Positions 16,170 to 24,111 of a stretch of 33,890 nucleotides of DNA are shown one piece after another. The stretch is from positions 18,027 through 51,916 of the forward strand of contig FR894009.1 in the NCBI GenBank assembly GCA_000434115.1. The letters are read 5' to 3'. Origin of the DNA: Roseburia sp. CAG:309. Its GTDB lineage: Bacteria > Bacillota > Clostridia > Lachnospirales > Lachnospiraceae. Numbering within the stretch: the first letter of the stretch is position 1; each line of letters begins with the position of its first letter. Below the pieces are notes generated by a model. It searched no databases. It had not been told where the DNA came from and was given only the letters and a program-made list of their open reading frames with translations. The position numbers and the translations under genes were made by a program.

Positions 16170-17060
16170 ATGAGATTTGTTATAGTGACAGGTATGAGTG
16201 GCGCAGGACGTTCTTCTGCCATGCGGATATTGGAAGATGATGGGTATTTCTGTGTAGATAATCTGCCGGTGTCTCTTTTGCCAACCTTTATGGAACTTAC
16301 AAAAAATTCCAGTGAGCAGATTGAAAAAGTGGCGCTGGGGCTGGATATTCGTGTCGGAGCAGAAGCATTGCGGGAGACAGCAAGTGTACTCCGGTCGTTG
16401 AAAGCCAAAGGATATGAGTTTGAAATTTTGTTCTTTGAGGCAAGTACGCCGGTTCTTGTAAAACGATACAAGGAGACGAGAAGACTTCATCCTCTTGCCA
16501 AAGGAGGACGAATTGACTCCGGTATCGAGGCTGAGCGGGAACTTCTGATCGAATTAAAGAGCAGTGCGGATTATATCATTGATACAAGCACACTTTTGGT
16601 CCGGGATCTGAAGCAGGAGATTGAGCGGATTTTTGAAGAAGACCAAAGCTGCAATTTTTATCTGACTTTTGTTTCCTTTGGATTCAAATACGGCATTCCG
16701 ACCGATGCCGATCTTGTCTTTGATGTGCGTTTCCTGCCGAATCCATTTTATATTGACGATCTGAAACCGCTTACCGGCAACGATAAGCCAGTGTTCGATT
16801 ATGTGATGAACAGTGACACGGCGAAGTCATTTTTATGTAAATTAAAAGATATGCTTGATTTTTTAATTCCGAATTATATTACGGAGGGAAAGAATCAGCT
16901 TGTGATCGCCATCGGCTGTACGGGTGGAAAGCACCGATCCGTTACACTGACCAATGCGATTTACAGCGAATTTGAAAATTCGAATTATGGATGCAAGAAA
17001 GAACACCGAGATATTGAGAAGGACAGGTTAAGAAATTTATGTCGTTTTCCAGAAAAGTAA
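16170..17060 (+). CDS. rapZ: RapZ/YvcJ-family nucleotide-binding protein, Walker A lysine replaced by arginine
   Basis: The 296-residue product has the family hallmarks GYFCVDNLPVSL near the N-terminus, FGFKYGIPTDADLVFDVRFL in the middle and GCTGGKHRSVTLTN at the C-terminus. In E. coli RapZ is an RNase adapter sensing glucosamine-6-phosphate; in Firmicutes YvcJ binds nucleotides and its role is less clear. The P-loop reads GMSGAGRSS (8-16), so the usual lysine is arginine at 14 (codon CGT). The cluster context with hprK, whiA and the HPr-like gene is standard for Firmicutes, although yvcK, which follows yvcJ in Bacillus, is absent here. The 3' end overlaps whiA by 22 bases. Confidence 0.94.
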   Translation: MRFVIVTGMSGAGRSSAMRILEDDGYFCVDNLPVSLLPTFMELTKNSSEQIEKVALGLDIRVGAEALRETASVLRSLKAKGYEFEILFFEASTPVLVKRYKETRRLHPLAKGGRIDSGIEAERELLIELKSSADYIIDTSTLLVRDLKQEIERIFEEDQSCNFYLTFVSFGFKYGIPTDADLVFDVRFLPNPFYIDDLKPLTGNDKPVFDYVMNSDTAKSFLCKLKDMLDFLIPNYITEGKNQLVIAIGCTGGKHRSVTLTNAIYSEFENSNYGCKKEHRDIEKDRLRNLCRFPEK

Positions 17061-17947
17061 AAGAAGAGCTTGGCGGACAGATAAGCCGGGCGAGACATTG
17101 CCAGATTGCAGAGCTGGCGGCGCTTTTTTCCTGCTGTGGACATGTGGTTTCGCAGGACGAGCGAAACTTTTTCGTAAAATTTGCTACAGAAAACTTGACA
17201 GTTGCGAAAAAATATTCTATCTTAATTAAGAAGGCATTTCATTTTGATATCGAGATGTCGGTGAGGGGTCACCAATATCTGATCTACATATTAAATCCGG
17301 AGGACGCGTTCGTTTTTCTACAGGCTCTGAAGATTCTGGAGGGAAAAGCACTCGTTCACGAACTGGTCATTCAGCGGAATTGCTGCAAGCGCGCATTTAT
17401 CCGCGGCATTTTTCTGGCATGCGGTTCGGTGTCAGATCCGGAGAGGGGCTATCATCTTGAAATGGCGGTCGGAACGACGCGGAAAGCAGAAGAACTGGTT
17501 CAGATCTTAGCAGATTTTCACATTCCGGCGAAGGTAGTGGAACGCAAAAAAAACTATATTGTGTATATTAAAGAGGGCGCACTGATCGTAGATCTTCTTA
17601 ATGTCATGGAAGCTCATGTGGCATTGATGGAATTTGAAAATGTCCGGATTTTGAAAGAAATGCGGAATTCTGTCAATCGTCAGGTGAACTGCGAGACGGC
17701 GAATATCAAAAAAACCGTCACGGCAGCGACCAGACAGATTGAAGACATACGCTATATAAAGGAAACAATTGGTTTTGGAACTCTTCCGAAGGGATTGGCA
17801 GAAATTGCCAGACTTCGGCTGGAGTATGCCGAAGTACCGCTAAAGGAACTCGGAGAAATGTTAGATCCCCCGATCGGAAAATCCGGTGTCAATCACCGGC
17901 TCCGTAAATTGAGCGGGATCGCGGAAGATTTAAGACAACGTCAATAA
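17039..17947 (+). CDS. whiA: DNA-binding protein WhiA
   Basis: The 302-residue product has the N-terminal LAGLIDADG-like domain (starting FSRKVKEELGG) and a C-terminal helix-turn-helix (about 215-300). The latter contains PLKELGEMLDPPIGKSGVNH, the most conserved part of WhiA. In Firmicutes WhiA affects cell division and chromosome segregation; in Streptomyces it controls sporulation genes. The ATG lies within the end of rapZ with an AAGGACAGG sequence before it, so translation is probably coupled. The next gene begins 24 bases after the stop. Confidence 0.96.
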   Translation: MSFSRKVKEELGGQISRARHCQIAELAALFSCCGHVVSQDERNFFVKFATENLTVAKKYSILIKKAFHFDIEMSVRGHQYLIYILNPEDAFVFLQALKILEGKALVHELVIQRNCCKRAFIRGIFLACGSVSDPERGYHLEMAVGTTRKAEELVQILADFHIPAKVVERKKNYIVYIKEGALIVDLLNVMEAHVALMEFENVRILKEMRNSVNRQVNCETANIKKTVTAATRQIEDIRYIKETIGFGTLPKGLAEIARLRLEYAEVPLKELGEMLDPPIGKSGVNHRLRKLSGIAEDLRQRQ

Positions 17948-17971
17948 GACAGCCAGGAGGATAAAGTTAAA

Positions 17972-18226
17972 ATGATAGTGAAAGACATCGAAGTTCAGGT
18001 ATCGGATAATGGGGCACATTTAATTGCCATGTTGGTGCAGTTAGCCAGTCAGTTTAAGAGTAAGATCAATATTAAAAAACAGGACAAAATGGTAAATGCC
18101 AAGAGCATCATGGGGATGATGGCAATTGGTCTGACACCGGGACAGAATATCGAAGTGAATATCGAAGGTGAAGATGAGACGGCAGCAGCCGAAAGCATAG
18201 AAAATTATCTTCATGGAAGTAAATAG
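17972..18226 (+). CDS. HPr-family protein lacking the normal His15 site (Crh-like)
   Basis: This 84-residue protein has the HPr fold and length. The regulatory site VNAKSIMG is intact, with the equivalent of Ser46 at 45, and closely resembles that of Bacillus Crh. The phosphotransfer motif of normal HPr (GIHARPA) is missing: ungapped alignment puts Gly14 at the His15 position and His16 at the Arg17 position, in DNGAHLIAMLVQ. A histidine is therefore present nearby but without the supporting Arg-Pro. I infer a regulatory protein phosphorylated on serine by the HprK encoded in the same operon, and not a sugar-transport phosphocarrier. The ribosome binding site is CAGGAGG. True HPr should be elsewhere in the genome. 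Confidence 0.85.
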   Translation: MIVKDIEVQVSDNGAHLIAMLVQLASQFKSKINIKKQDKMVNAKSIMGMMAIGLTPGQNIEVNIEGEDETAAAESIENYLHGSK

Positions 18227-18236
18227 AGACGAAAAC

Positions 18237-18270
18237 AGCCTCTTCCCCGATTGGAGAAGGGGCTATTACT
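18237..18270 (+). terminator. Hairpin between the HPr-like gene and dnaE, possible weak terminator
   Basis: AGCCTCTTC pairs with GAAGGGGCT (9 pairs including one G-U) around a loop of about ten bases. The following sequence is T-rich but broken (ATTACTATTATT). It may reduce, and not stop, read-through into dnaE. dnaE has no obvious promoter of its own here. Confidence 0.5.
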
Positions 18271-18296
18271 ATTATTGAGGAGAATGGAGGGAAAGC

Positions 18297-21200
18297 ATGT
18301 CAAAGGTTCCATTTACACATTTACATGTTCATACGGAATACAGTCTGCTTGACGGTGCCAGTAAGATCGACGAACTTGTGGCACGGACAAAAGAATTGGG
18401 GATGGACAGCATCGCCATTACGGACCACGGTGTTATGTACGGCGTGGTGGACTTTTATCGTGCTGCCCTGAAAGCCGGAATCAAACCGATCATCGGCTGT
18501 GAAGTGTATGTGGCACCGGGTTCCCGTTTTGACCGCGAGATCGGACAGGGAGAGGACCGCTACAACCATCTGGTGCTTCTTGCCGAAAATGACAAGGGGT
18601 ATCATAATTTGATGAAAATTGTCTCCCGCGGTTTTACCGAAGGATTTTACTATAAACCCCGCGTGGACTACGAAGTGTTGGAACGCTATCACGAGGGGAT
18701 CATTGCGCTCAGCGCGTGTCTTGCCGGTGCGGTAGCGACAAGGCTTGTAAAGGGATTGTATGAAGAGGCAAAAGAAGAGGCACTCCGATTACAGGAAATA
18801 TTTGGAAAAGGAAATTTCTTTTTGGAATTACAGGATCATGGATTGCAGCCACAGCAGATCGTCAATCAGGGACTTTTGCGTATGCACGATGAGACGGGCA
18901 TTGACCTCGTGGCGACCAATGACCTTCATTATATTTATGACACCGACCAGGAAGCGCACGATATCCTTTTGTGCATTCAGACCGGGAAAAAAGTGACAGA
19001 CGAAAACCGTATGCGGTATGACGGCGGACAGTATTATCTGAAATCGCCGGAAGAAATGGCAGAATTGTTCCCATATGCGCCGGAAGCCATCACCAATACA
19101 CATAAGATCGCGGAACGCTGCAACGTAACGATTGAATTTGGACATTATAAACTGCCGCATTTTCAGGTGCCGGAAGGCTATACGTCGGAGAGTTATCTGC
19201 GGAAATTGTGTCAGGAGGGACTGGAGCGCAAATACCGTGACAGCGAGTACGATAAACAGATGCTTCAGGAACGTCTGGATTACGAACTGGATACGATCTC
19301 CAGCATGGGATTTGTCGATTATTTCCTGATTGTATGGGATTTTATTAAATATGCCAAAGACCATGGCATTCCGGTTGGCCCGGGGAGAGGTTCGGCAGCC
19401 GGAAGTATTGTGGCGTACACACTTCAGATCACGGATATTGTCGATCCGATCAAGTATAATCTGATCTTTGAGCGATTTTTGAATAAAGAGCGTGTTACGA
19501 TGCCCGATATCGATATTGACTTTTGTGTCGAACGCCGGCAGGAAGTCATTGATTACGTAACGGAAAAATATGGAAAAGAAAAAGTGGTGCAGATCGTTAC
19601 GTTTGGTACGATGGCGGCGCGCATGGTTATCCGCGATGTCGGACGTGTGCTGGATCTCCCATATGCGCTTGTGGATTCGGTCGCCAAAGCGGTGCCGATG
19701 GAACTTGGCATCACGATTCAAAAAGGTCTGGAGATGAATCCGGAACTGAAGAAAATGTATGAAATGGACGAGGATATCAAAAAACTTATTGATATGTCGA
19801 TGCGTCTCGAGGGACTTCCGCGCCATACGTCAATTCATGCCGCGGGTGTCGTCATCAGTCCCGAGGAAGTGGATGAATTTGTACCGCTTTCCCGCGCGGC
19901 TGACGGTACGATCACGACGCAGTATACGATGGTAACGCTCGAAGAACTCGGCCTTTTGAAAATGGACTTTCTGGGACTGCGAAATCTTACGGTCATTAAA
20001 AATGCGACAGAGGGAAAATTGTCTTTACAGGACATCAACTACGACGATCCGAACGTTTACGAGATGATCTCTGCCGGAAAGACGGAGGGCGTTTTCCAGC
20101 TGGAGAGCGAGGGAATGAAAAACTTCATGAAGGAGCTAAAGCCGGAATGTCTCGAAGATATCATCGCCGGTATCTCCCTTTACCGCCCGGGGCCGATGGA
20201 CTTTATCCCCAAATACATCGCCGGAAAAAATGACAGACACAATATTGTCTACGACTGTCCGCAGTTAGAACCAATCCTGAAAAACACCTACGGCTGTATC
20301 GTATATCAAGAGCAGGTTATGCAGATCGTGCGTGATCTCGCCGGTTACAGTTATGGACAAAGTGACAATGTGCGGCGTGCCATGTCAAAGAAAAAAGCCA
20401 AGGAAATGGAACGAAACCGCAACATCTTTATTTATGGTGATGAAAGCGAAAATATCGAAGGATGTATCAAACGCGGAATCCCGGAGGAGACGGCAAGCAA
20501 GATTTATGCAGACATGACAGATTTTGCCAAATACGCATTTAACAAATCGCATGCTGCCGCGTATGCTGTTGTATCCTATCAGACAGCATATCTGAAATAT
20601 TACTATCCGAAGGAATTTATGGCAGCTCTTCTTACTTCGGTTATGGATAATACCGGAAAAATCACCGAATATACGATGAGCTGCCGACAGATGGGCATCG
20701 AGATTCTGCCACCGGACATCAATGAAGGAGAGGCGAATTTTACGCCGACCGAAAAGGGAATCCGTTATGGCCTGGCTGCGATCAAGAGTGTCGGCCGGCC
20801 GGTCATTGAGGAAATTGTGACAGAACGCCGTGCCGCCGGTCCGTATGCTTCGCTGAAGGATCTGTGCAGCCGTCTGTCCGGAAAATCGATGAATAAGCGT
20901 ACATTGGAAAGTTTTATCAAGGCGGGGGCGCTTGACTGCCTCGAGGGAACGCGCAAGCAGAAAATGAGTGCTTATGCTTCGATTCTGGAAGGCATCAGCC
21001 ACGAAAAGAAGGCGACGATGACAGGACAGTTGTCATTGTTTGATTTTGCCAGCGATGAGGACAAGGAAGAACTGGAAACTAAGTTCCCGGATGTCGGTGA
21101 ATATGATAAAGAAATGATTCTTGTCTTTGAAAAAGAGGTGCTTGGCTTGTATATCAGTGGTCATCCGCTCGAGGACTATGTCGATGTGATGAAGCGAAAT

Positions 21201-21770
21201 ATTACGCGTCAGACGATTGATTTTGCAATCGCCGACGGAGAACGTGTACCGCGTGTCAAGGATAATGAGACGGCAGTAATCGGTGGAATTATTGAGAATA
21301 AAGTTGTTAAAACAACGAAAACAAACAATATGATGGCATTTATCACGATCGAAGATCTTCTCGGAACGGTGGAAGTGATCATCTTTCCACGTGATTACGA
21401 GAATTACCGCCCGCTTTTGGAAAATGACCGGAAGGTGTTTGTCAAAGGGCGTGTTACGGTGGAAGAGGACAAACCGGCGAAAATGATCTGTCAGAAGATT
21501 GTGCCATTTGACGAGGTTCCGAATCAGCTCTGGATCCAGTTTACGGACAAGCAGAGTTATCTTGCGGCGGAGCAGTCATTGTTTGATTCTTTGGCAAAAT
21601 ACGATGGTCAGGATAAGGTCATTGTCTATCTGTCCACAGAACGTGCAAAAAAGCAGCTTCCAAACAGTCGTATGACAAAAGTCTGTCCGGAATTGCTGGA
21701 GGAACTTTATAAAAAATTTACAAAAGAAAATGTCAAAGTAGTACAAATGAGTATTGAAAAAGTTTTGTAA
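18297..21770 (+). CDS. dnaE: DNA polymerase III subunit alpha (DnaE1 type)
   Basis: The 1157-residue product has the length of E. coli alpha and of Clostridia DnaE1. It begins with the PHP domain (FTHLHVHTEYSLLDGASKID, then ITDHGVMYG). The polymerase core has GPGRGSAAGSIVAY and the catalytic aspartates in MPDIDIDFCVERR. LYRPGPMDFIPKYI and NKSHAAAYAVVSYQTAYLK follow, and near the C-terminus there is an OB-fold (GGIIENKVVKTTK through VEVIIFPRDYE). It replicates the chromosome with the other Pol III subunits. The start has a GGAGGGAAAGC site. Its last codons contain the pfkA promoter. Confidence 0.97.
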   Translation: MSKVPFTHLHVHTEYSLLDGASKIDELVARTKELGMDSIAITDHGVMYGVVDFYRAALKAGIKPIIGCEVYVAPGSRFDREIGQGEDRYNHLVLLAENDKGYHNLMKIVSRGFTEGFYYKPRVDYEVLERYHEGIIALSACLAGAVATRLVKGLYEEAKEEALRLQEIFGKGNFFLELQDHGLQPQQIVNQGLLRMHDETGIDLVATNDLHYIYDTDQEAHDILLCIQTGKKVTDENRMRYDGGQYYLKSPEEMAELFPYAPEAITNTHKIAERCNVTIEFGHYKLPHFQVPEGYTSESYLRKLCQEGLERKYRDSEYDKQMLQERLDYELDTISSMGFVDYFLIVWDFIKYAKDHGIPVGPGRGSAAGSIVAYTLQITDIVDPIKYNLIFERFLNKERVTMPDIDIDFCVERRQEVIDYVTEKYGKEKVVQIVTFGTMAARMVIRDVGRVLDLPYALVDSVAKAVPMELGITIQKGLEMNPELKKMYEMDEDIKKLIDMSMRLEGLPRHTSIHAAGVVISPEEVDEFVPLSRAADGTITTQYTMVTLEELGLLKMDFLGLRNLTVIKNATEGKLSLQDINYDDPNVYEMISAGKTEGVFQLESEGMKNFMKELKPECLEDIIAGISLYRPGPMDFIPKYIAGKNDRHNIVYDCPQLEPILKNTYGCIVYQEQVMQIVRDLAGYSYGQSDNVRRAMSKKKAKEMERNRNIFIYGDESENIEGCIKRGIPEETASKIYADMTDFAKYAFNKSHAAAYAVVSYQTAYLKYYYPKEFMAALLTSVMDNTGKITEYTMSCRQMGIEILPPDINEGEANFTPTEKGIRYGLAAIKSVGRPVIEEIVTERRAAGPYASLKDLCSRLSGKSMNKRTLESFIKAGALDCLEGTRKQKMSAYASILEGISHEKKATMTGQLSLFDFASDEDKEELETKFPDVGEYDKEMILVFEKEVLGLYISGHPLEDYVDVMKRNITRQTIDFAIADGERVPRVKDNETAVIGGIIENKVVKTTKTNNMMAFITIEDLLGTVEVIIFPRDYENYRPLLENDRKVFVKGRVTVEEDKPAKMICQKIVPFDEVPNQLWIQFTDKQSYLAAEQSLFDSLAKYDGQDKVIVYLSTERAKKQLPNSRMTKVCPELLEELYKKFTKENVKVVQMSIEKVL

Positions 21771-21782
21771 ATATCGTACAAT
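21754..21782 (+). promoter_or_regulatory. Sigma-A-type promoter for pfkA, overlapping the end of dnaE
   Basis: TTGAAA (21754-21759) and TACAAT (21777-21782) are 17 bases apart. The -35 box and most of the spacer lie in the last dnaE codons. The start point would be about 20 bases before the pfkA ATG, with GGAGG in between, so pfkA can be expressed independently of the replication gene. Confidence 0.7.
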
Positions 21783-21807
21783 GAAAGAGGATTGGAGGTA
21801 AACAGTA

Positions 21808-22785
21808 ATGTCAGAAAAAGCAGTGAAAACGATAGGAGTATTGACAAGTGGTGGGGATGCACCTGGTATGAATGCAGCGATTCGTGCTGTCGTTCGATCG
21901 GGATTATCAAGTGGACTGAAAGTAAAAGGTATTCGCCGCGGCTATGCGGGCTTATTAGAAGAAGATATTGTAGATATGCATACAATGAGTGTATCTGATA
22001 TTGTACAAAAAGGAGGAACCATCCTTTACACTTCCCGTTGCCCGGAGATGGTAACACCGGAAGGCCAGAAAAAGGCAGCAGATATCTGCCGTAAACATGG
22101 CATTGATGGTATCGTAGTTATTGGAGGAGACGGTTCTTTCCGCGGAGCGCAGAAACTTTCTGCCAACGGAATCAACACGATCGGTGTTCCGGGAACAATC
22201 GATCTTGACATCTCTTGTACAGAATATACGATTGGTTTTGACACCGCCTGCAACACGGCGATGGAAGCAATCGACAAAGTACGTGATACATCCGCATCCC
22301 ACGAGCGATGCAGTATCATTGAAGTAATGGGACGTACTGCCGGTCATATCGCATTGTGGTGTGGTATCAGTAATGGTTCTGAATATATTACAATTCCGGA
22401 ACGCTATGACAATGATGAGCAGAAGATTATCGAGAAAATCCGTGCAAAACGCCGTATCGGTAAAAAGCATCATATCATTGTAAATGCCGAGGGGGTTGGA
22501 AATTCTTACCAGATGGCAAAAGATATCGAGGAGGCAACCGGAATCGAAACACGTGCAACTGTTATCGGTCATATCCAGCGTGGTGGTAACCCATCCTGCC
22601 GTGACCGTGTCTATGCATCTTCCATGGGCGCGATGGCTGTTGATCTTTTGATCGCCGGCAAGACAAATCGTGTCGTAGCATATCGTTCCGGTAAATTCTG
22701 TGATTTTGATATCGAAGAAGCGCTGGCAATGACAAAAGACATTGATGAGCATCTTTACAGCTTGACGATGCGTCTGTCACGATGA
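21808..22785 (+). CDS. pfkA: ATP-dependent 6-phosphofructokinase
   Basis: The 325-residue product is a group A phosphofructokinase: GVLTSGGDAPGMNAAIRAVV at the N-terminus, VVIGGDGSFRGA for nucleotide binding, PGTIDLDI with the catalytic Asp, and IEVMGRTAGHIALWCGI. A glycine follows GGD and the residue before TID is also glycine. Both are features of ATP-using rather than pyrophosphate-using enzymes. The residue after TID is Leu instead of the Asn in E. coli. It makes fructose-1,6-bisphosphate, the signal that activates HprK, encoded at the head of the same region. It has its own promoter and a strong terminator. Confidence 0.96.
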   Translation: MSEKAVKTIGVLTSGGDAPGMNAAIRAVVRSGLSSGLKVKGIRRGYAGLLEEDIVDMHTMSVSDIVQKGGTILYTSRCPEMVTPEGQKKAADICRKHGIDGIVVIGGDGSFRGAQKLSANGINTIGVPGTIDLDISCTEYTIGFDTACNTAMEAIDKVRDTSASHERCSIIEVMGRTAGHIALWCGISNGSEYITIPERYDNDEQKIIEKIRAKRRIGKKHHIIVNAEGVGNSYQMAKDIEEATGIETRATVIGHIQRGGNPSCRDRVYASSMGAMAVDLLIAGKTNRVVAYRSGKFCDFDIEEALAMTKDIDEHLYSLTMRLSR

Positions 22786-22813
22786 GATAATACATTTAAT
22801 CCTATGTTTATTT

Positions 22814-22844
22814 ACAGGGTTCTTTTCGGAGAACCCTGTTTTTT
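22814..22844 (+). terminator. Rho-independent terminator of pfkA
   Basis: ACAGGGTTCT pairs perfectly with AGAACCCTGT around a TTTCGG-type loop and is followed by a run of T. It lies about 30 bases after the pfkA stop and closes the whole hprK-pfkA region. Confidence 0.92.
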
Positions 22845-22902
22845 GGTCTCTTTATCAAGAAGGGTAAAATTTTTGACACAAGCCGGATCAAAGGATTTAT
22901 AT

Positions 22903-22936
22903 AAAAATAGCATCCAATCGGATGCTATTTGTTTTT
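22903..22936 (-). terminator. Terminator for the small acidic protein gene, possibly bidirectional
   Basis: AAATAGCATCC and GGATGCTATTT form an 11-pair stem with a 4-base loop. Read on the minus strand it is followed by TTTTTATA, a good U-tract, and it sits 15-20 bases after the minus-strand stop. On the plus strand it is followed by GTTTTTC, so it could also back up the pfkA terminator. Confidence 0.85.
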
Positions 22937-22950
22937 CGCCTTTTTAAATT

Positions 22951-23241
22951 TTACTCTTCTGAAGCAGTTTCTTCCGCAGCTGCGTCTTCTTCTGCCTCTT
23001 CGTCGTCGCTTTTCTCCGGCATATTTATGGTAACGTAATCTCTTTCGTCATTCGGTGTCTCCGGGAAGTCGTCAAAATCATCAGATTCATCGTCCTCCTC
23101 GTAAAGATCGTTATCGAAATCGTCGTCATCATAATCATCTACGTAGTCCTTCATCAGGATGTTTTTCAGAAAATACAAAGCGGCTCCGATGGTAGCAAGA
23201 GTAGCTGCTACTCCAAGGAGAAATTTAAAAAACTTTTTCAT
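22951..23241 (-). CDS. Small membrane-anchored acidic protein, function unknown
   Basis: The 96-residue product begins KKFFKFLLG with a membrane segment at about 7-28. The rest is almost entirely Asp/Glu (for example DDYDDDDFDNDLYEEDDESD), with a short Pro-containing stretch DFPETPNDERDYVTINMPEK and a Glu/Ala tail. I chose the ATG at 23241 because AAAGGA precedes it. YtxH-like and other short anchored Firmicutes proteins have a similar N-terminus, but I do not recognise the family. The strongly negative tail is cytoplasmic or external depending on the topology, which is not clear. It faces divergently from a strongly basic protein gene across 284 bases. Confidence 0.75.
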   Translation of the reverse strand: MKKFFKFLLGVAATLATIGAALYFLKNILMKDYVDDYDDDDFDNDLYEEDDESDDFDDFPETPNDERDYVTINMPEKSDDEEAEEDAAAEETASEE

Positions 23242-23393
23242 AATCACATCGTCCTTTCTGTCCGCATGCTTAGTGTGGCATTTACGGAAATATATATACA
23301 TATTTTACGGGAAAACAATGAAAAAGTAAAGGGGTTTTTATACAAAAGTATGAAAAGAAATAAAAAAAATATATATTTTGTGAAAAATAATTG

Positions 23394-23422
23394 TTGTAAT
23401 ATGCAGGCAGATGTTGTATTAT
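23394..23422 (+). promoter_or_regulatory. Probable promoter for the DUF6465-type gene
   Basis: TTGTAA (23394-23399) and TATTAT (23417-23422) are 17 bases apart in the AT-rich divergent gap. A shifted TATAAT at 23420-23425 is an alternative -10. The resulting leader would be about 95 bases long. The rest of the 23242-23525 gap holds only A/T-rich sequence; I found no clear promoter for the minus-strand gene. Confidence 0.5.
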
Positions 23423-23525
23423 AATAGATATGTAAGGGGATTTGGTGATGTGAATACAAAATAAATACGATTTTTACATCGCTAAAAATTTCTAAATATA
23501 TACAAATTGAATGGAGGATTCTGTT

Positions 23526-24008
23526 ATGGCAGCAAAAGCAAATTACTCTAAAAAACCAGCAAATAAAAAAGTGGTTGAAGAGAAAAAGGATGTTGTAAAG
23601 ACTGAGGTAAAACCAGTAGAAACAAAACAGGAGGCAGTAAAAGAGGCTGCACCTGCAGTAACGACAGCGGCACCAGCAGCCAAGACAACAAAGACAGCAG
23701 CAAAGAAAACAACCAAAGAAACTGCAAAGAAGACAACAGCGAAGAAATCGACAGCAAAGAAAACAGGTGCAAAACGTGGACCAAAACCAGCATCTGAGCG
23801 TACCATTGAAATGACAGTGCAGTTTGGTGAAAAAGAAGTTACATACACAGATATGGTAAACCGCATCAAAGAAATGTGGAAAGCACAGGGCAAACGTGAA
23901 GTATCCATGAAGAGCCTTGAGTTGTATGTAAAACCGGAAGAATCCAAAGTATATTATGTTATTAATTCTCAGGATAAGAAACCGGTTACCGGAGATATCG
24001 ATTATTAA
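23526..24008 (+). CDS. Lys/Ala-rich DUF6465-type protein with histone-H1-like tail
   Basis: The start is the ATG at 23526, with GGAGG nine bases before it. The 160-residue product has two parts. Residues 1-90 are low-complexity Lys/Ala/Thr with tandem AKKTT-like units and an AT-hook-like KRGPKP (84-88), resembling histone H1 tails and bacterial nucleoid proteins. Residues 93-160 are a compact domain (IEMTVQFGEKEVTYTDMV through SLELYVKPEESKVYYVIN). That domain matches what I remember of DUF6465, common in Clostridia and of unknown function. DNA or RNA binding by the tail is an inference from composition. Ends with a strong terminator; single-gene unit. Confidence 0.85.
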   Translation: MAAKANYSKKPANKKVVEEKKDVVKTEVKPVETKQEAVKEAAPAVTTAAPAAKTTKTAAKKTTKETAKKTTAKKSTAKKTGAKRGPKPASERTIEMTVQFGEKEVTYTDMVNRIKEMWKAQGKREVSMKSLELYVKPEESKVYYVINSQDKKPVTGDIDY

Positions 24009-24021
24009 TTTAAAATGCAGG

Positions 24022-24054
24022 ACAGCCCATCGCAAAGGCGGTGGGTTGTTTTTA
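24022..24054 (+). terminator. Rho-independent terminator after the DUF6465-type gene
   Basis: ACAGCCCATCGC pairs with GCGGTGGGTTGT (12 pairs with two G-U) around an AAAG loop and is followed by TTTTT. It lies 13 bases after the stop codon. Confidence 0.9.
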
Positions 24055-24076
24055 GGGGCATTATTGATAAATTTTA

Positions 24077-24105
24077 TTGATTACATATTTAAAACGTGCT
24101 ATAAT
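24077..24105 (+). promoter_or_regulatory. Promoter for the leader RNA and hydG pair
   Basis: TTGATT (24077-24082) and a perfect TATAAT (24100-24105) are 17 bases apart. Transcription would start about 24112, some 200 bases before the first coding start. No second promoter is evident between here and 24315. Confidence 0.75.
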
Positions 24106-24111
24106 ATAGAA

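Noticed and set aside
22873..22902. TTGACA box after pfkA
   Set aside because: The matching -10 position has only TTTATA/TTATAT at poor spacing, and no plus-strand gene follows for more than 600 bases.
23640..23790. Repetitive A/C-rich DNA that looks like short direct repeats
   Set aside because: It is a coding low-complexity stretch for Lys/Thr/Ala units, not a CRISPR array: no fixed repeat length and no unique spacers.
23244..24035. Cys/Leu/Phe-rich minus-strand open frame opposite the DUF6465-type gene
   Set aside because: Its odd composition is just the complement of the Lys/Ala/Thr repeats; it also covers the terminator and has no start signals.
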